64,000 nucleotides of DNA from Bacteroidaceae bacterium (GCA_017448825.1 JAFSKR010000069.1:1-64000), one strand, 5' to 3'. Positions 53,439 to 62,579 are shown, numbered from the stretch's first letter. Translations and numbers: made by a program. Notes: generated by a model not told the origin, from the sequence alone.

Positions 53439-53446
53439 TACCTTTG
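53439..53446 (+). promoter_or_regulatory. -7 box for kinase-leuB-metA operon
   Basis: TACCTTTG with TTTG about 20 bp upstream (53416-53419), a complete Bacteroidota promoter, 19 bp before ATG 53465. Confidence 0.78.
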
Positions 53447-53464
53447 CACCCAAATTGCAACTGA

Positions 53465-54322
53465 ATGAACAAGAAGCAACTGAACATCGTGTTCGTGATT
53501 GCAGGCAGCGAGCCGTTGGGCAGCGCGGGCATGCAGGCAGACATCAAGGCAATCACGGCTTGTGGCGGCTATGCAGCATGTGCACTGACAGGTATCGTGG
53601 ATGAGGACACAAGGAGAGTGAAGAGTGTGACGCCACTGCCCGTGGAACTGGTGGTGAGTCAAGCGGAGTCATTCCTCGGCGATGTGGGAGCACAGTGCAT
53701 CAAGACAGGCGTGTTGCCCACTGACGGAATCATCCACGGGGTGGCGGAACTGCTACAGCGTTATCCGACGGTGAAGAAGGTGATAGACCCCGTGATTGTC
53801 GATAGCAACGGTGTACAACTGGTGACAGATGAGAGCATCGGGGCGTACAAACGGGAGATGTTTCCACTGGCAACGCTGATTACGCCGAACTTCCGCGAAG
53901 CGGAGGTGCTGCTGAAGCGGAAAATCACCAACATCGAGGAAGACATCAAGGAACTGGGGCAGTGGGGCAACAGTGTCATCATCAAGAGTATCGAAAAGCA
54001 GTTCTATGGCGGTGGACAGGGCAAGATGGCCGTCACGATGCTGTCGGACTACCTGTATAATGCCGAAACTGGCAAGGTGAGGGAGTTTGTGAAGCGGAAG
54101 ATTGACACCCACAACGTGAATGGCACGGGCGACTCGTTCTCGTCTGCCATCGCGACGTATCTGGCGAAGGGCTACGACCTCGAGAAAGCTGTTGAGAAAG
54201 GCGAGGAGTTCATCAACAAGGCGATTGCCTTGGGTGCCGAATATGAGTTCGGACATGGGTATGGCCCTGTGCACCCATGTTTCATGGAAGACAAAGTGAT
54301 ACACGAAAGAATCTATAATTAA
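53465..54322 (+). CDS. Pyridoxal/hydroxymethylpyrimidine kinase (PdxK/ThiD family)
   Basis: 285 residues, ribokinase fold. Substrate loop [16 protein letters not shown] (13-28), where most ThiD proteins have GGAG in place of GSAG. ATP-side motif [11 protein letters not shown] (140-150) and catalytic GTGD (220-223) in [14 protein letters not shown]. The Asp, rather than the Cys of E. coli ThiD, is typical of pyridoxal kinases, so B6-vitamer phosphorylation is at least as likely as HMP phosphorylation. It is first in a run of leuB, metA, U32 and a membrane protein. It should be compared with the degenerate kinase-AraC fusion at 61409-62545. Confidence 0.85.
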   Translation: MNKKQLNIVFVIAGSEPLGSAGMQADIKAITACGGYAACALTGIVDEDTRRVKSVTPLPVELVVSQAESFLGDVGAQCIKTGVLPTDGIIHGVAELLQRYPTVKKVIDPVIVDSNGVQLVTDESIGAYKREMFPLATLITPNFREAEVLLKRKITNIEEDIKELGQWGNSVIIKSIEKQFYGGGQGKMAVTMLSDYLYNAETGKVREFVKRKIDTHNVNGTGDSFSSAIATYLAKGYDLEKAVEKGEEFINKAIALGAEYEFGHGYGPVHPCFMEDKVIHERIYN

Positions 54323-54332
54323 AGAAGAAGAT

Positions 54333-55391
54333 ATGAAACTGAAAATTGCAGTGCTGGCCGGTGACGGCATCGGACCAGAGATTATGGAACAGGGCGTGGC
54401 TGTGTGCAGTGCCATCGCCGAGAAGTTTGGACACGAAGTAAGTTACAAGGAAGCCCTCTGCGGAGCACACGCCATCGACGAGGTGGGTGACCCCTTCCCA
54501 GAAGACACCTTCCAGACCTGTATGGATGCTGACGCGGTACTTTTCGCATCGGTGGGCGACCCCAAGTTTGACAACAACCCGAATGCCAAGGTGCGTCCCG
54601 AGCAGGGTCTGCTGGCAATGAGAAAGAAGCTGGGCTTGTTTGCCAACATCCGCCCTGTGACCACGTTCAACTGCCTCGTACACAAGTCTCCACTGAAGGA
54701 CGAACTGGTGCGTGGTGCCGACTTCATCTGCATCCGCGAGTTGACGGGTGGCATGTACTTCGGCGAGAAGAAGGAGGGCAACGACTACGCTTACGACACC
54801 AATGCCTACTCTCGTCCAGAGGTTGAGCGCATTTTGAAGGTGGCTTACCAGTATGCCCGTCAGCGCAGAAAGCACCTGACGGTGGTGGACAAGGCTAATG
54901 TGCTGGCATCGAGCCGCTTGTGGAGGGCTGTCGCACAGGAAATGGCACCGCAGTATCCCGATGTGACTACCGATTTCATGTATGTGGACAACGCCTCGAT
55001 GCGCATGATTCAGGAGCCGAAGTTCTTCGACGTGATGGTGACCGAGAACACGTTTGGCGACATCCTCACCGACGAAGGCAGCTGCATCACAGGTTCTATG
55101 GGCTTGCTGCCATCAGCATCGACAGGCGAACACACTCCCGTGTTCGAACCCATTCACGGAAGCTGGCCACAGGCAAAGGGTCTGAACATCGCCAACCCAT
55201 TGGCACAGATTCTCTCTGTCGCCATGCTGTATGAGTACTTCGACCTGAAGGAAGAGGGTGCACTCATCCGCGAGGCTGTGAACGCATCGCTCGACCAGAA
55301 CGTGCGCACTCCCGAGATTCAGGTGGAAGGGGGAGCCAAGTATGGCACAAAGGAAGTCGGCGAATGGATTGTCAACTATATTAAAAAATAA
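54333..55391 (+). CDS. leuB: 3-isopropylmalate dehydrogenase
   Basis: 352 residues. N-terminal [14 protein letters not shown], substrate region [18 protein letters not shown] ([13 protein letters not shown]), [12 protein letters not shown], catalytic [15 protein letters not shown] and [11 protein letters not shown], and [20 protein letters not shown] near the NAD site. It oxidises and decarboxylates 3-isopropylmalate in leucine synthesis. 10 bp after the kinase gene, and its stop overlaps the metA start by one base. No leuA, leuC or leuD in the window, so leuB stands apart from the rest of the pathway. Confidence 0.95.
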   Translation: MKLKIAVLAGDGIGPEIMEQGVAVCSAIAEKFGHEVSYKEALCGAHAIDEVGDPFPEDTFQTCMDADAVLFASVGDPKFDNNPNAKVRPEQGLLAMRKKLGLFANIRPVTTFNCLVHKSPLKDELVRGADFICIRELTGGMYFGEKKEGNDYAYDTNAYSRPEVERILKVAYQYARQRRKHLTVVDKANVLASSRLWRAVAQEMAPQYPDVTTDFMYVDNASMRMIQEPKFFDVMVTENTFGDILTDEGSCITGSMGLLPSASTGEHTPVFEPIHGSWPQAKGLNIANPLAQILSVAMLYEYFDLKEEGALIREAVNASLDQNVRTPEIQVEGGAKYGTKEVGEWIVNYIKK

Positions 55392-56311
55392 TGCCTCTCA
55401 TCTTACCCGACCAACTCCCTGCCATCGATGAACTGAAACAGGAGAACATCTTCACGATGGGCTACAAACGGGCGGACAGTCAGCAGATTCGTCCGCTGCG
55501 GTTGGCTGTGCTCAATCTGATGCCGCTGAAAATCACGACGGAAACCGACTTCATCCGCATCCTATCGAACTCGGCATTGCAGATCAGGGTGGAGTTCATG
55601 AAGATCAAGTCGCACACCAGCAAGAACACCCCCATTGAGCACATGCTGACCTTCTACCGCAACTTCGAGGACATGAAGAAGGAGAAGTACGATGGGCTTA
55701 TCGTGACGGGGGCGCCCTTGGAGTTCATCAACTATGAGGATGTGACATACTGGAACGAGTTGCAAGAGGTGTTTAATTGGGCACACAGCCACGTGACCAG
55801 CACCATCTATGTGTGTTGGGCAGCGTTTGCAGGACTGTACCACTTCTACGGAGTGCCGAAATACAACACTTCCAACAAAATTTTCGGCGTGTTCGAGCAT
55901 CGGATGCTATCTCCTGAACTGCCCATTTTCAGAGGGTTTGACGATGTTTTCTACGCTCCACACAGCCGCCATTGTGAAGTGTACCACAAGGACATCGAGA
56001 AGGTGCCAGGACTCCACATCATCGCTGAAAGTGAAGAGGCGGGCGTGACCATCGTGGAGGCGCGTAATGGCAGAGAGTTCTTCATCACCTGCCACTTGGA
56101 GTACTCGCCACTCACGTTGGACAGCGAGTACAAGCGCGACCTCGCGAAAGGCAAACCCATCAACCTGCCTCAGAACTACTACCCAAAGGATGACTCCACA
56201 CAAATTCCCGTGGTGCGATGGCGCGCTGCTGCCAACCTGCTCTACACCAACTGGCTGAACTATTACGTGTATCAGGAGACACCATTCAATATCGACGACA
56301 TCAAGGAATAA
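55391..56311 (+). CDS. metA: Homoserine O-acyltransferase MetA (predicted acetyl-CoA specific)
   Basis: 306 residues, starting on the last base of the leuB stop. MetA core: LNLMPLKITTETDFIRILSN, VTGAPLEFINYEDVTYW, nucleophile Cys142 in YVCWAAFAGLYHFYG, and His235/Glu237 in CHLEYS. Residue 111 is Glu. In the family, Glu at this place goes with acetyl-CoA and Gly with succinyl-CoA, so the enzyme should make O-acetylhomoserine. It catalyses the first committed step of methionine synthesis in the cytoplasm. Followed with one-base overlap by the U32 gene. Confidence 0.95.
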   Translation: MPLILPDQLPAIDELKQENIFTMGYKRADSQQIRPLRLAVLNLMPLKITTETDFIRILSNSALQIRVEFMKIKSHTSKNTPIEHMLTFYRNFEDMKKEKYDGLIVTGAPLEFINYEDVTYWNELQEVFNWAHSHVTSTIYVCWAAFAGLYHFYGVPKYNTSNKIFGVFEHRMLSPELPIFRGFDDVFYAPHSRHCEVYHKDIEKVPGLHIIAESEEAGVTIVEARNGREFFITCHLEYSPLTLDSEYKRDLAKGKPINLPQNYYPKDDSTQIPVVRWRAAANLLYTNWLNYYVYQETPFNIDDIKE

Positions 56312-57936
56312 TGCGAAGCATCGAACTTCTCGCTCCCGCAAAGACTGCAGACATTGGCATCGAGGCAATACGCCACGGTGCTGATGCTGTCTATATAGGT
56401 GCCACCTCGCATGGTGCCCGTGCCGCCGCGAGCAACAGCGTGGAGGACATCGAGCGACTGGTGGAGTTTGCCCATCTGTATAAGGCACGGGTGTACGTGA
56501 CGGTGAACACCCTCGTCTTCGAGGACGAGATGCAGGAGGTGGAAGGGCTCATCTGGCGGCTCTACGAGGCAAAAGTGGATGCGCTGATTGTGCAGGATTT
56601 GCGGTTGCTGTCGCTGCACTTGCCCCCCATCCCACTCCATGCCAGCACACAGATGGACAACCGCACCCCCACCAAGGTGCAGATGCTCGATGATTTGGGA
56701 TTTCCTCAAGTCGTCCTCGCCCGCGAACTGACCACCGAAGAAATCGCAACCATCCACCAAGCCTGTCCCGACACACGGCTGGAAGTTTTTGTGCATGGGG
56801 CATTGTGCGTCTGTCTGAGCGGACGTTGCAACGCCAGCGAAGCCCTGTTTGGACGGAGTGCCAACAGGGGAGAATGCGCGCAAGTGTGCCGCATGGCATT
56901 CGACCTCATCGTTGATGGCAAGACGGTCATCAAGGAAAAGCATCTGCTTTCGCTGAAAGACAATTGCCAAATCGACCACCTCGAAGCTTTGCTCTCGGCA
57001 GGTGCTTCGTCGCTGAAAATCGAGGGACGGCTGAAAGAGGCTGACTACGTGAAGAACGTGACCGCCGCCTATTCCGAAGCCCTCGATGCCGTGATAGCCC
57101 GTCATCCCACGGAGTATTGCCGAGCCTCATCAGGGCACGTCCACTTGAAGTTCCGCCCCAATGTATGGAAGAGCTTCAACCGAGGCTTTGCGCAGGATGT
57201 GAGCCGACCAGATGCCAATATCGACACCCCCAAGGCGATGGGCGAACCTGTGATGAAAGACACGGTGCTGCACAACGGTGACGGACTCTGCTACCTCGAC
57301 AAGGGCAAACTGGTGGGATTCCGTGTGAACAACACCGAGACGTTCCGTCCTCAACGGGGCACTCGGTATTACCGCAATCAGGACATTGAGTGGGACAAGA
57401 TGCTCAGCAAACCCTCGGCTGAACGAAAAATCGCAGTGGACATCGATGTGCATGATGACCACATCACCATGACCGACGAGGACGGGCTGACCGCCACCCA
57501 CCCCATCAACGAAACCTTCGAACTGGCACGCACGCATCAGCAAGAAAACATCGAACGACAACTTTCGAAACTGGGCAGCACCATCTTCGAGGTACGTTCC
57601 TTCCGACTGCACATCCAGAAGAACTACTTCATCCCCTCATCCCTGCTCACAGCATGGCGACACTCACTCACAGAACAACTCACTGCCGAACGGCAAAAGT
57701 TCTATCCGCTGGAACGCCAAGCCCACCAGCCCATCGGCATCGAGACAGAAACACCCTTCGAACTGACCCACGACCAGCAGACACCCGTGATGGTCAGTAA
57801 ATACTGCATCAAGCGGCAACTGGGCACGTGCGGACAACAACCAGGAAAGGCATGGGCACTCCGCCTCGCCAACGGCACCTGCTTCCGACTCGAATTTGAC
57901 TGTAACCACTGCCTCATGAAACTCTACCTCACATGA
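56311..57936 (+). CDS. Peptidase U32 family protein (RlhA/TrhP-like RNA hydroxylation factor)
   Basis: 541 residues from the ATG overlapping the metA stop. Begins RSIELLAPAKTADIGIEAIRHGADAVYIG, the U32 barrel start. Cysteine cluster C166, C168, C173, C189 and C193 within ALCVCLSGRCNASEALFG and GECAQVCR, followed by LKIEGRLKEADYV. Relatives in E. coli (RlhA, TrhP) hydroxylate cytidine in 23S rRNA or uridine in tRNA, and the cysteines probably bind an iron-sulphur cluster. The C-terminal half (about 300-541) is the extra domain found in the longer RlhA-like members. Not a proven peptidase. Confidence 0.87.
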   Translation: MRSIELLAPAKTADIGIEAIRHGADAVYIGATSHGARAAASNSVEDIERLVEFAHLYKARVYVTVNTLVFEDEMQEVEGLIWRLYEAKVDALIVQDLRLLSLHLPPIPLHASTQMDNRTPTKVQMLDDLGFPQVVLARELTTEEIATIHQACPDTRLEVFVHGALCVCLSGRCNASEALFGRSANRGECAQVCRMAFDLIVDGKTVIKEKHLLSLKDNCQIDHLEALLSAGASSLKIEGRLKEADYVKNVTAAYSEALDAVIARHPTEYCRASSGHVHLKFRPNVWKSFNRGFAQDVSRPDANIDTPKAMGEPVMKDTVLHNGDGLCYLDKGKLVGFRVNNTETFRPQRGTRYYRNQDIEWDKMLSKPSAERKIAVDIDVHDDHITMTDEDGLTATHPINETFELARTHQQENIERQLSKLGSTIFEVRSFRLHIQKNYFIPSSLLTAWRHSLTEQLTAERQKFYPLERQAHQPIGIETETPFELTHDQQTPVMVSKYCIKRQLGTCGQQPGKAWALRLANGTCFRLEFDCNHCLMKLYLT

Positions 57937-58901
57937 AGAAGCTATTCTACCTCATCCTCGCCATCGCAGTGGCATCCTGTGTGGGAGGCGTCTCGTCTCC
58001 CAACCCCGACTCCACGCCACCAGACAGCGACTCCATCGTGACTATCGTCAACATTGTCGACACGACAACGATGACGGACACCACACTGTTAAGTTTGTCG
58101 CCCCAGCAGGCCGATTCGCTGATGTTCCGACTGACACACCACTACTCCGAGAACTTCAATTTCCTTGTCAAGGCCGACTCCCTCACCCTTATCCCGCGTG
58201 AAGGAGACCAGCTGACCGACACATGCAAGGTCTATGCCGGCGACGTGATAGCCGTGGCAGCCATCAAGGCAATGCCAGGCGACTCCATCGACTCCATCTG
58301 GGTAAAGGTAGCAAGCAATCAGTTCAACATGGGCTGGATTCCCGAACACGAGCTGCTGCGAGGCACCACCCCCGACGATTCCATCTCGGAAATGCTGGAC
58401 ATACTCTCCAGCAGCCGCGCCATCTGGATGTCCGCATTAGTGGCAATAGGCATCATCACCTTTCTCATCCGCAGAAAGCAGAAACGCGGAGACTACACCC
58501 TGAAATTCAACGAACTGGAGAGCATCTACCCATCCCTCTTCCTCATACAAGTGGCACTGATGGCATCGCTCTACGCATCAGTGCAGAACTTCGTGCCGGA
58601 ATTCTGGCAAGAATACTACTACCACCCCACCCTCAACCCCATCGTGCTGCCCCCACTCATGGCAACACTCGTCGTGCTGGTGTGGCTCATCATCATTACC
58701 TTCATTGCCGTGCTCGATGAAGTCTATAACCATTTCTACTTCATGCAAGGCCTCACCTACGTGGCAGAACTCATAGGCTTGGCAATGATTATCTATCTGG
58801 TCATCTCATGGACCACCTTTTTCTACGTGGGCTATCTACTGCTCATCCTGCTCATCCTCCTGCTGGGCAGGCGACTCATGCACCTCGTCAAGCAACCGTG
58901 A
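57933..58901 (+). CDS. Lipoprotein-like membrane protein with SH3-like domain and C-terminal membrane segments
   Basis: 322 residues overlapping the U32 stop (ATGA). Signal MKKLFYLILAIAVASC with a lipobox Cys at 16. An acidic Ser/Thr/Asp spacer, a periplasmic SH3-like stretch (DSLTLIPREGDQLTDTCKVYAGDVIAVAAI...WVKVASNQFNMGWIPEHEL), then five or so hydrophobic segments from residue 166 on (SALVAIGIITFLI, LFLIQVALMASLYASV, VLPPLMATLVVLVWLIIITFI, YVAELIGLAMIIYLVISW, YLLLILLILLLG). I do not know its function. It ends 14 bp inside the convergent histidine kinase gene. Confidence 0.75.
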   Translation: MKKLFYLILAIAVASCVGGVSSPNPDSTPPDSDSIVTIVNIVDTTTMTDTTLLSLSPQQADSLMFRLTHHYSENFNFLVKADSLTLIPREGDQLTDTCKVYAGDVIAVAAIKAMPGDSIDSIWVKVASNQFNMGWIPEHELLRGTTPDDSISEMLDILSSSRAIWMSALVAIGIITFLIRRKQKRGDYTLKFNELESIYPSLFLIQVALMASLYASVQNFVPEFWQEYYYHPTLNPIVLPPLMATLVVLVWLIIITFIAVLDEVYNHFYFMQGLTYVAELIGLAMIIYLVISWTTFFYVGYLLLILLILLLGRRLMHLVKQP

Positions 58902-59691
58902 CAGGATGCGTGAATACAAACCGCGCACCTCGACCCTGATGCGTGGTGTCCAACTTCGCCTCGCCACCCAACTGCGTGGCAATAGTGCGACAAATGGCCA
59001 AACCCAAACCCGTTCCGCCATTAATCGTGTTGAACTTCTCGAAACGCTGGAAAATCACCTCCGCCCTGTCGGCAGGAACACCCTCACCCGTGTCAGTCAC
59101 CGAGAAAGTCACCATGCCAGCCGATTCCATCAAAGAGACGTGCAGATGAATCTCGCCCTCCGTCGTATGCTTCACGGCATTGGTTAAATAGTTTATCATC
59201 ACCTGCTCCACACGTTTCGGGTCACTCATGATGGTAAAAGAGTCGGGCACCTCACTCGTCATATACATCTTCACGCCATCAGGACAACGGAAAATGACCG
59301 TACTGATAGCTTTGCGACACACGTCATTCACGTTGCACACCCCAAGGTTCAGGCGATACTTGCCACTCTCCATGTCCGAGATGTCAAGGATATCGTTCAC
59401 CAACGTACTCAGCAAATCAGTATTGCTCTGGATAATCACCCCATACTCCCCGATTTCCTCCTCAGAAAGCATCTCACGCATCTGCTTGTTGCACAGAATC
59501 TGAGAAAAACCACAAATCGCGTTCATGGGAGTACGAATATCGTGACTCATATTCTGCAAAAAACCCTTCTGAACGGCAATGCCTCGCTTATACTTGTCAC
59601 ACTGCCGCTTAGATTTTCGATAAAGATGAACCATCACGCCCAAAGCGATGGTCAACACGATGATAATAACAACCGATAAAGTACTAAACAT
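58888..59691 (-). CDS. Sensor histidine kinase with single membrane anchor
   Basis: 267 residues. One N-terminal membrane segment (VVIIIVLTIALGVMVHLY), no sensor domain, then HisKA with NMSHDIRTPMNAICGF (phospho-His50) and HATPase_c (N-box YLTNAVKH, G1 DTGEGVP, G2 GTGLGLAI). It resembles the kinase halves of Bacteroidota hybrid sensors but has neither receiver nor DNA-binding domain, and no response regulator is adjacent. It may act through a distant partner. Promoter TAATTTTG about 33 bp upstream. Confidence 0.88.
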   Translation of the reverse strand: MFSTLSVVIIIVLTIALGVMVHLYRKSKRQCDKYKRGIAVQKGFLQNMSHDIRTPMNAICGFSQILCNKQMREMLSEEEIGEYGVIIQSNTDLLSTLVNDILDISDMESGKYRLNLGVCNVNDVCRKAISTVIFRCPDGVKMYMTSEVPDSFTIMSDPKRVEQVMINYLTNAVKHTTEGEIHLHVSLMESAGMVTFSVTDTGEGVPADRAEVIFQRFEKFNTINGGTGLGLAICRTIATQLGGEAKLDTTHQGRGARFVFTHPVTVA

Positions 59692-59724
59692 AAAAAATCA
59701 AAAACACTTTGCCCATTTTCGCGG

Positions 59725-59732
59725 CAAAATTA
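59725..59732 (-). promoter_or_regulatory. -7 box for histidine kinase
   Basis: CAAAATTA, TAATTTTG on the minus strand, 33 bp before the start at 59691. Confidence 0.55.
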
Positions 59733-59770
59733 AGCAATCCTCCGCACACAGGCAAACAAACTCAAAACAA

Positions 59771-59799
59771 AAAGCGTGAAAAACAACTTTTCACGCTTT
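59771..59799 (-). terminator. Terminator of pdxST
   Basis: AAAGCGTGAAAA (59771-59782) pairs with 59788-59799. On the minus strand the stem includes the last codons and stop of pdxT and is followed by TTTTG. Confidence 0.8.
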
Positions 59800-60360
59800 C
59801 ATCATATGAATAAAGAACCGATGGATGCGCAAATCAGCATCCAGTTCAGGATGGAACGAAGTGACCAGTTGCCTGCCCTGACGTGCCGCCACGATATGCC
59901 CATCAAGCTCCGCAAGCACCTCCACCCCCTCGCCCACATCCGTGATGTAAGGTGCCCGGATGAAAGTCATGGGCACCCCCTCGCCGATGCCCTCCACAGG
60001 AGCCTCGGCATGAAAACTGCCCAACTGCCTGCCGTAGGCATTGCGGCGCACACGGATGTCCATCGTGGCAAGCCGCTCACGCCCCTCGCCATCCACCTCC
60101 CGTGCCAACACAATCATGCCAGCACATGTGCCAAACACAGGCAATCCTCCCTCAATCTCCTTTCGGATAGGCAAAAGTAGCCCCCCATCCTTCATGATAC
60201 GAAGCATGGCGGTACTCTCCCCACCCGGAATGATGAGACCATCCTTCGCCTGTCGCCAGTCCTCCAACTTCCTGACCAAAAACGTCTCCACGCCCAGCCG
60301 CCGCAACCGCTGCTCATGCTCCACAAAGGCACCCTGAAGTGCCAAAACTGCCACCTTCAT
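59791..60360 (-). CDS. pdxT: PLP synthase glutaminase subunit PdxT
   Basis: 189 residues. Class I glutaminase of the pyridoxal 5'-phosphate synthase: [12 protein letters not shown] (43-54), nucleophile Cys79 in [12 protein letters not shown], and His170/Glu172 in TSFHPELD. It supplies ammonia to PdxS. Start overlaps the pdxS stop by 4 bp, so the subunits are translationally coupled. Length is normal for the family. Confidence 0.96.
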   Translation of the reverse strand: MKVAVLALQGAFVEHEQRLRRLGVETFLVRKLEDWRQAKDGLIIPGGESTAMLRIMKDGGLLLPIRKEIEGGLPVFGTCAGMIVLAREVDGEGRERLATMDIRVRRNAYGRQLGSFHAEAPVEGIGEGVPMTFIRAPYITDVGEGVEVLAELDGHIVAARQGRQLVTSFHPELDADLRIHRFFIHMMKA

Positions 60361-61229
60361 TTTCCCCGTTCAGCCATTAAAAGTTGGATTTCCTGCTCAT
60401 TGATGCCCACCATCGCCTCGCCAAGGTCCTCGCTCAACTCCGCCAGCACCTTCGGGTCCCGATAGTTCGTCACCGCCTTCACAATAGCCTGCGCACGTTT
60501 GGCAGGGTCGCCACTCTTGAAGATGCCGCTACCCACAAACACACCCTCTGCCCCCAACTGCATCATCAGGGCAGCATCGGCAGGAGTCGCCACACCCCCC
60601 GCAGCAAAATTCACCACAGGCAGCTTACCATTATCGTGCACATATTGCACCAGATCGAGCGGCACATGCAGCTGCTTGGCTGCCTCATAGAGCTCGTCGG
60701 CACCCAGCGAAGTCAAACGGCGCATCTCGCCCTGCATCATCCTCATGTGGCGCACCGCCTGAATCACATCGCCCGTGCCAGGTTCACCCTTCGTGCGTAT
60801 CATCGTGGCACCTTCAGCAATACGTCTCAACGCCTCGCCCAAATCCTTGGCACCACACACAAACGGCACCTCAAACCGATTCTTGTCGATGTGATACACA
60901 TCATCCGCAGGCGACAAGACCTCACTCTCATCAATATAGTCAATCTCGATAGCCTCCAAAATCTGTGCCTCCACAAAATGCCCAATGCGGCACTTCGCCA
61001 TCACAGGGATGCTCACCGCCTCCTGAATGCCCCGAATCATCTTCGGGTCACTCATTCTCGAAACGCCCCCCGCCGCGCGGATGTCAGCAGGAATCCTTTC
61101 CAAAGCCATCACGGCACAAGCCCCAGCCTCCTCAGCAATACGCGCCTGTTCTGGAGACGTCACATCCATAATCACTCCGCCCTTCAGCATCTGCGCCAAC
61201 TGGCGGTTCAAAGTCTGTCTTTCAGTCAT
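60357..61229 (-). CDS. pdxS: PLP synthase lyase subunit PdxS
   Basis: 290 residues. Characteristic motifs: [18 protein letters not shown] (Asp22), [21 protein letters not shown], Lys79 in [16 protein letters not shown] (the ribose-phosphate lysine), [54 protein letters not shown]. It makes PLP from ribose 5-phosphate, glyceraldehyde 3-phosphate and ammonia. First gene of pdxST. The degenerate kinase-AraC fusion lies directly upstream on the same strand, separated by a terminator, and is a good candidate regulator. Confidence 0.97.
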   Translation of the reverse strand: MTERQTLNRQLAQMLKGGVIMDVTSPEQARIAEEAGACAVMALERIPADIRAAGGVSRMSDPKMIRGIQEAVSIPVMAKCRIGHFVEAQILEAIEIDYIDESEVLSPADDVYHIDKNRFEVPFVCGAKDLGEALRRIAEGATMIRTKGEPGTGDVIQAVRHMRMMQGEMRRLTSLGADELYEAAKQLHVPLDLVQYVHDNGKLPVVNFAAGGVATPADAALMMQLGAEGVFVGSGIFKSGDPAKRAQAIVKAVTNYRDPKVLAELSEDLGEAMVGINEQEIQLLMAERGK

Positions 61230-61293
61230 ATTTCCAATGTTTTTAAGTTTGTGAAACCCTTCCTTCCCATTCAGAGAATCAAACAGTTCCAGA

Positions 61294-61309
61294 TTGTCAA
61301 TCCTGACAA
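61294..61309. promoter_or_regulatory. Candidate operator in pdxS leader
   Basis: TTGTCA-ATCC-TGACAA, 6-bp perfect inverted arms, just downstream of the presumed pdxS -7 box. It could be bound by the fusion regulator encoded next door. Confidence 0.35.
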
Positions 61310-61317
61310 ATCCGCTG

Positions 61318-61325
61318 CAAAGTTC
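61318..61325 (-). promoter_or_regulatory. Imperfect -7 box for pdxST
   Basis: CAAAGTTC, GAACTTTG on the minus strand (one mismatch to TAnnTTTG), about 90 bp before pdxS. A weak box fits dependence on an activator. Confidence 0.45.
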
Positions 61326-61330
61326 AGCAC

Positions 61331-61364
61331 AAAAAAGGGAACAGAAAAAAATCTGTTCCCTTTT
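61331..61364 (-). terminator. Strong terminator of the kinase-AraC fusion gene
   Basis: AAAAGGGAACAGA (61333-61345) pairs with 61352-61364. On the minus strand it is followed by a run of six T. It separates the regulator gene from pdxST. Confidence 0.88.
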
Positions 61365-61408
61365 GGAAAAACATACACGTCAAACATTCCAACTACCAAC
61401 ACACACCA

Positions 61409-62545
61409 CTATTTGAAGAGAGTATTTCGGAACTCCGTGGGCGAACACCCCCGCTGATGGTGAAAAAATTTGCAGAACAGCGACTGCGAGGCAAAACCAT
61501 ACCGATAAGCAATCTCCTGCACCGTCAGCGAAGTGGACGTCAACACCCGCTCCACCTCACGCATCAAGTAGTCAGCAATCACCTGCTTAGGCGACTTCCC
61601 CGTAATCCTCCGTGTGATTTGAGACAAATACTTCGCCGTCACACACATCTTCTCCGCATAAAACGCCACGTCGCGCGCCTCGCCATAATGCTCCGCCACC
61701 AGAGCCATCAACTGATTATACAACTCCACCTGTCTGCTGCTCACCGACGGAGCCGACTCCACACACCTCAACCCCACACTGCGCCAACCCCTCGACGAAT
61801 CCACCGAAAAAACCACACGCGCCAGCAGATACTGGTGCGCCCTCCTCACCGCCACCTCCACACCGTCACCCTGCCCGAGGAAAGTCGCAATGGCAGACGA
61901 CAGCGTGCCACCCACACCGTGCAAGTTCCAGCCCACAGTGTCAGGCGATGTGAAAAACACAGGCTCCTCCACACCCTCCATCACCAGCACATCCGTCACC
62001 ACCCCCTCCGAGCAACGTCCCCCCTGCAAAAGCACCGCCTCAGGACCCATTGACAGCAACTCCCTTGCCGTCGCCAGCATATCCTCCACACCCTCCACCT
62101 CACGCCCCAGCATCATCGGCACCTCGGCACACTTCAGCGTCAACACCTTCACACGCGGCAACAAAACACCCTTCATCACCGCTACAGCACCCTCGTCCGC
62201 CAGCCTCTCTCCACGCGACGACACCAAACCAGGGTCAAAGACCACACGGCTGCACCCCGCCACCTCCTTCGCCAGCGCACGGATGCACCCCACACTCCTC
62301 ACCATACCCACCTTCATGGCGCGAGGCAGCACATCGTCCATGATAGCACGCAGCTGACCCACCACAATCTCGTCAGGCAACGTGTGCATCGCATGAACAC
62401 CCTGCGAGTTCTGCACCGTCACCGCTGTCACCACACTCAGCGCATAGCCACCCAGCGCCGCAATCGTCCGAATGTCAGCCTGCACACCCGCGCCACCCGT
62501 GCTGTCCGAACCCGTCACCGTTAAAATCGGAACCATCTCCTTCAT
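61409..62545 (-). CDS. ThiD-like degenerate kinase domain fused to AraC DNA-binding domain (putative vitamin-sensing regulator)
   Basis: 378 residues from the ATG at 62545; GTG 62554 and ATG 62536 are alternatives. Residues 5-262 are a ribokinase-fold HMP/pyridoxine kinase domain with an intact substrate loop GSDSTGGAGVQADIRT (12-27), VTAVTVQNSQGV (39-50) and KVGMV (78-82). The catalytic side is broken: TPNxxEA is TLKCAEV (136-142), KGGH is QGGR (174-177), and the GTGC/GTGD anion hole and base is GVGG (210-213). Residues 275-378 are a full AraC HTH pair (DVAFYAEKMCVTAKYLSQITRRITG, LTVQEIAYRYGFASQSLFCKFFH). A ligand-binding pseudokinase controlling pdxST, or thiamine genes elsewhere, is the simplest reading; this is inference. 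Confidence 0.9.
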   Translation of the reverse strand: MKEMVPILTVTGSDSTGGAGVQADIRTIAALGGYALSVVTAVTVQNSQGVHAMHTLPDEIVVGQLRAIMDDVLPRAMKVGMVRSVGCIRALAKEVAGCSRVVFDPGLVSSRGERLADEGAVAVMKGVLLPRVKVLTLKCAEVPMMLGREVEGVEDMLATARELLSMGPEAVLLQGGRCSEGVVTDVLVMEGVEEPVFFTSPDTVGWNLHGVGGTLSSAIATFLGQGDGVEVAVRRAHQYLLARVVFSVDSSRGWRSVGLRCVESAPSVSSRQVELYNQLMALVAEHYGEARDVAFYAEKMCVTAKYLSQITRRITGKSPKQVIADYLMREVERVLTSTSLTVQEIAYRYGFASQSLFCKFFHHQRGCSPTEFRNTLFK

Positions 62546-62571
62546 AAATCCCACTTTATATTATACAAGTG

Positions 62572-62579
62572 CAAAGTAA
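62572..62579 (-). promoter_or_regulatory. Possible -7 box for fusion gene
   Basis: CAAAGTAA, TTACTTTG on the minus strand (one mismatch), about 27 bp upstream of the ATG. Confidence 0.4.

Noticed and set aside
53171..53464. TPP or other riboswitch ahead of the ThiD/PdxK-like kinase
   Set aside because: The promoter box ends 18 bp before the ATG, leaving no leader for an aptamer, and no CTGAGA-type motif was seen.
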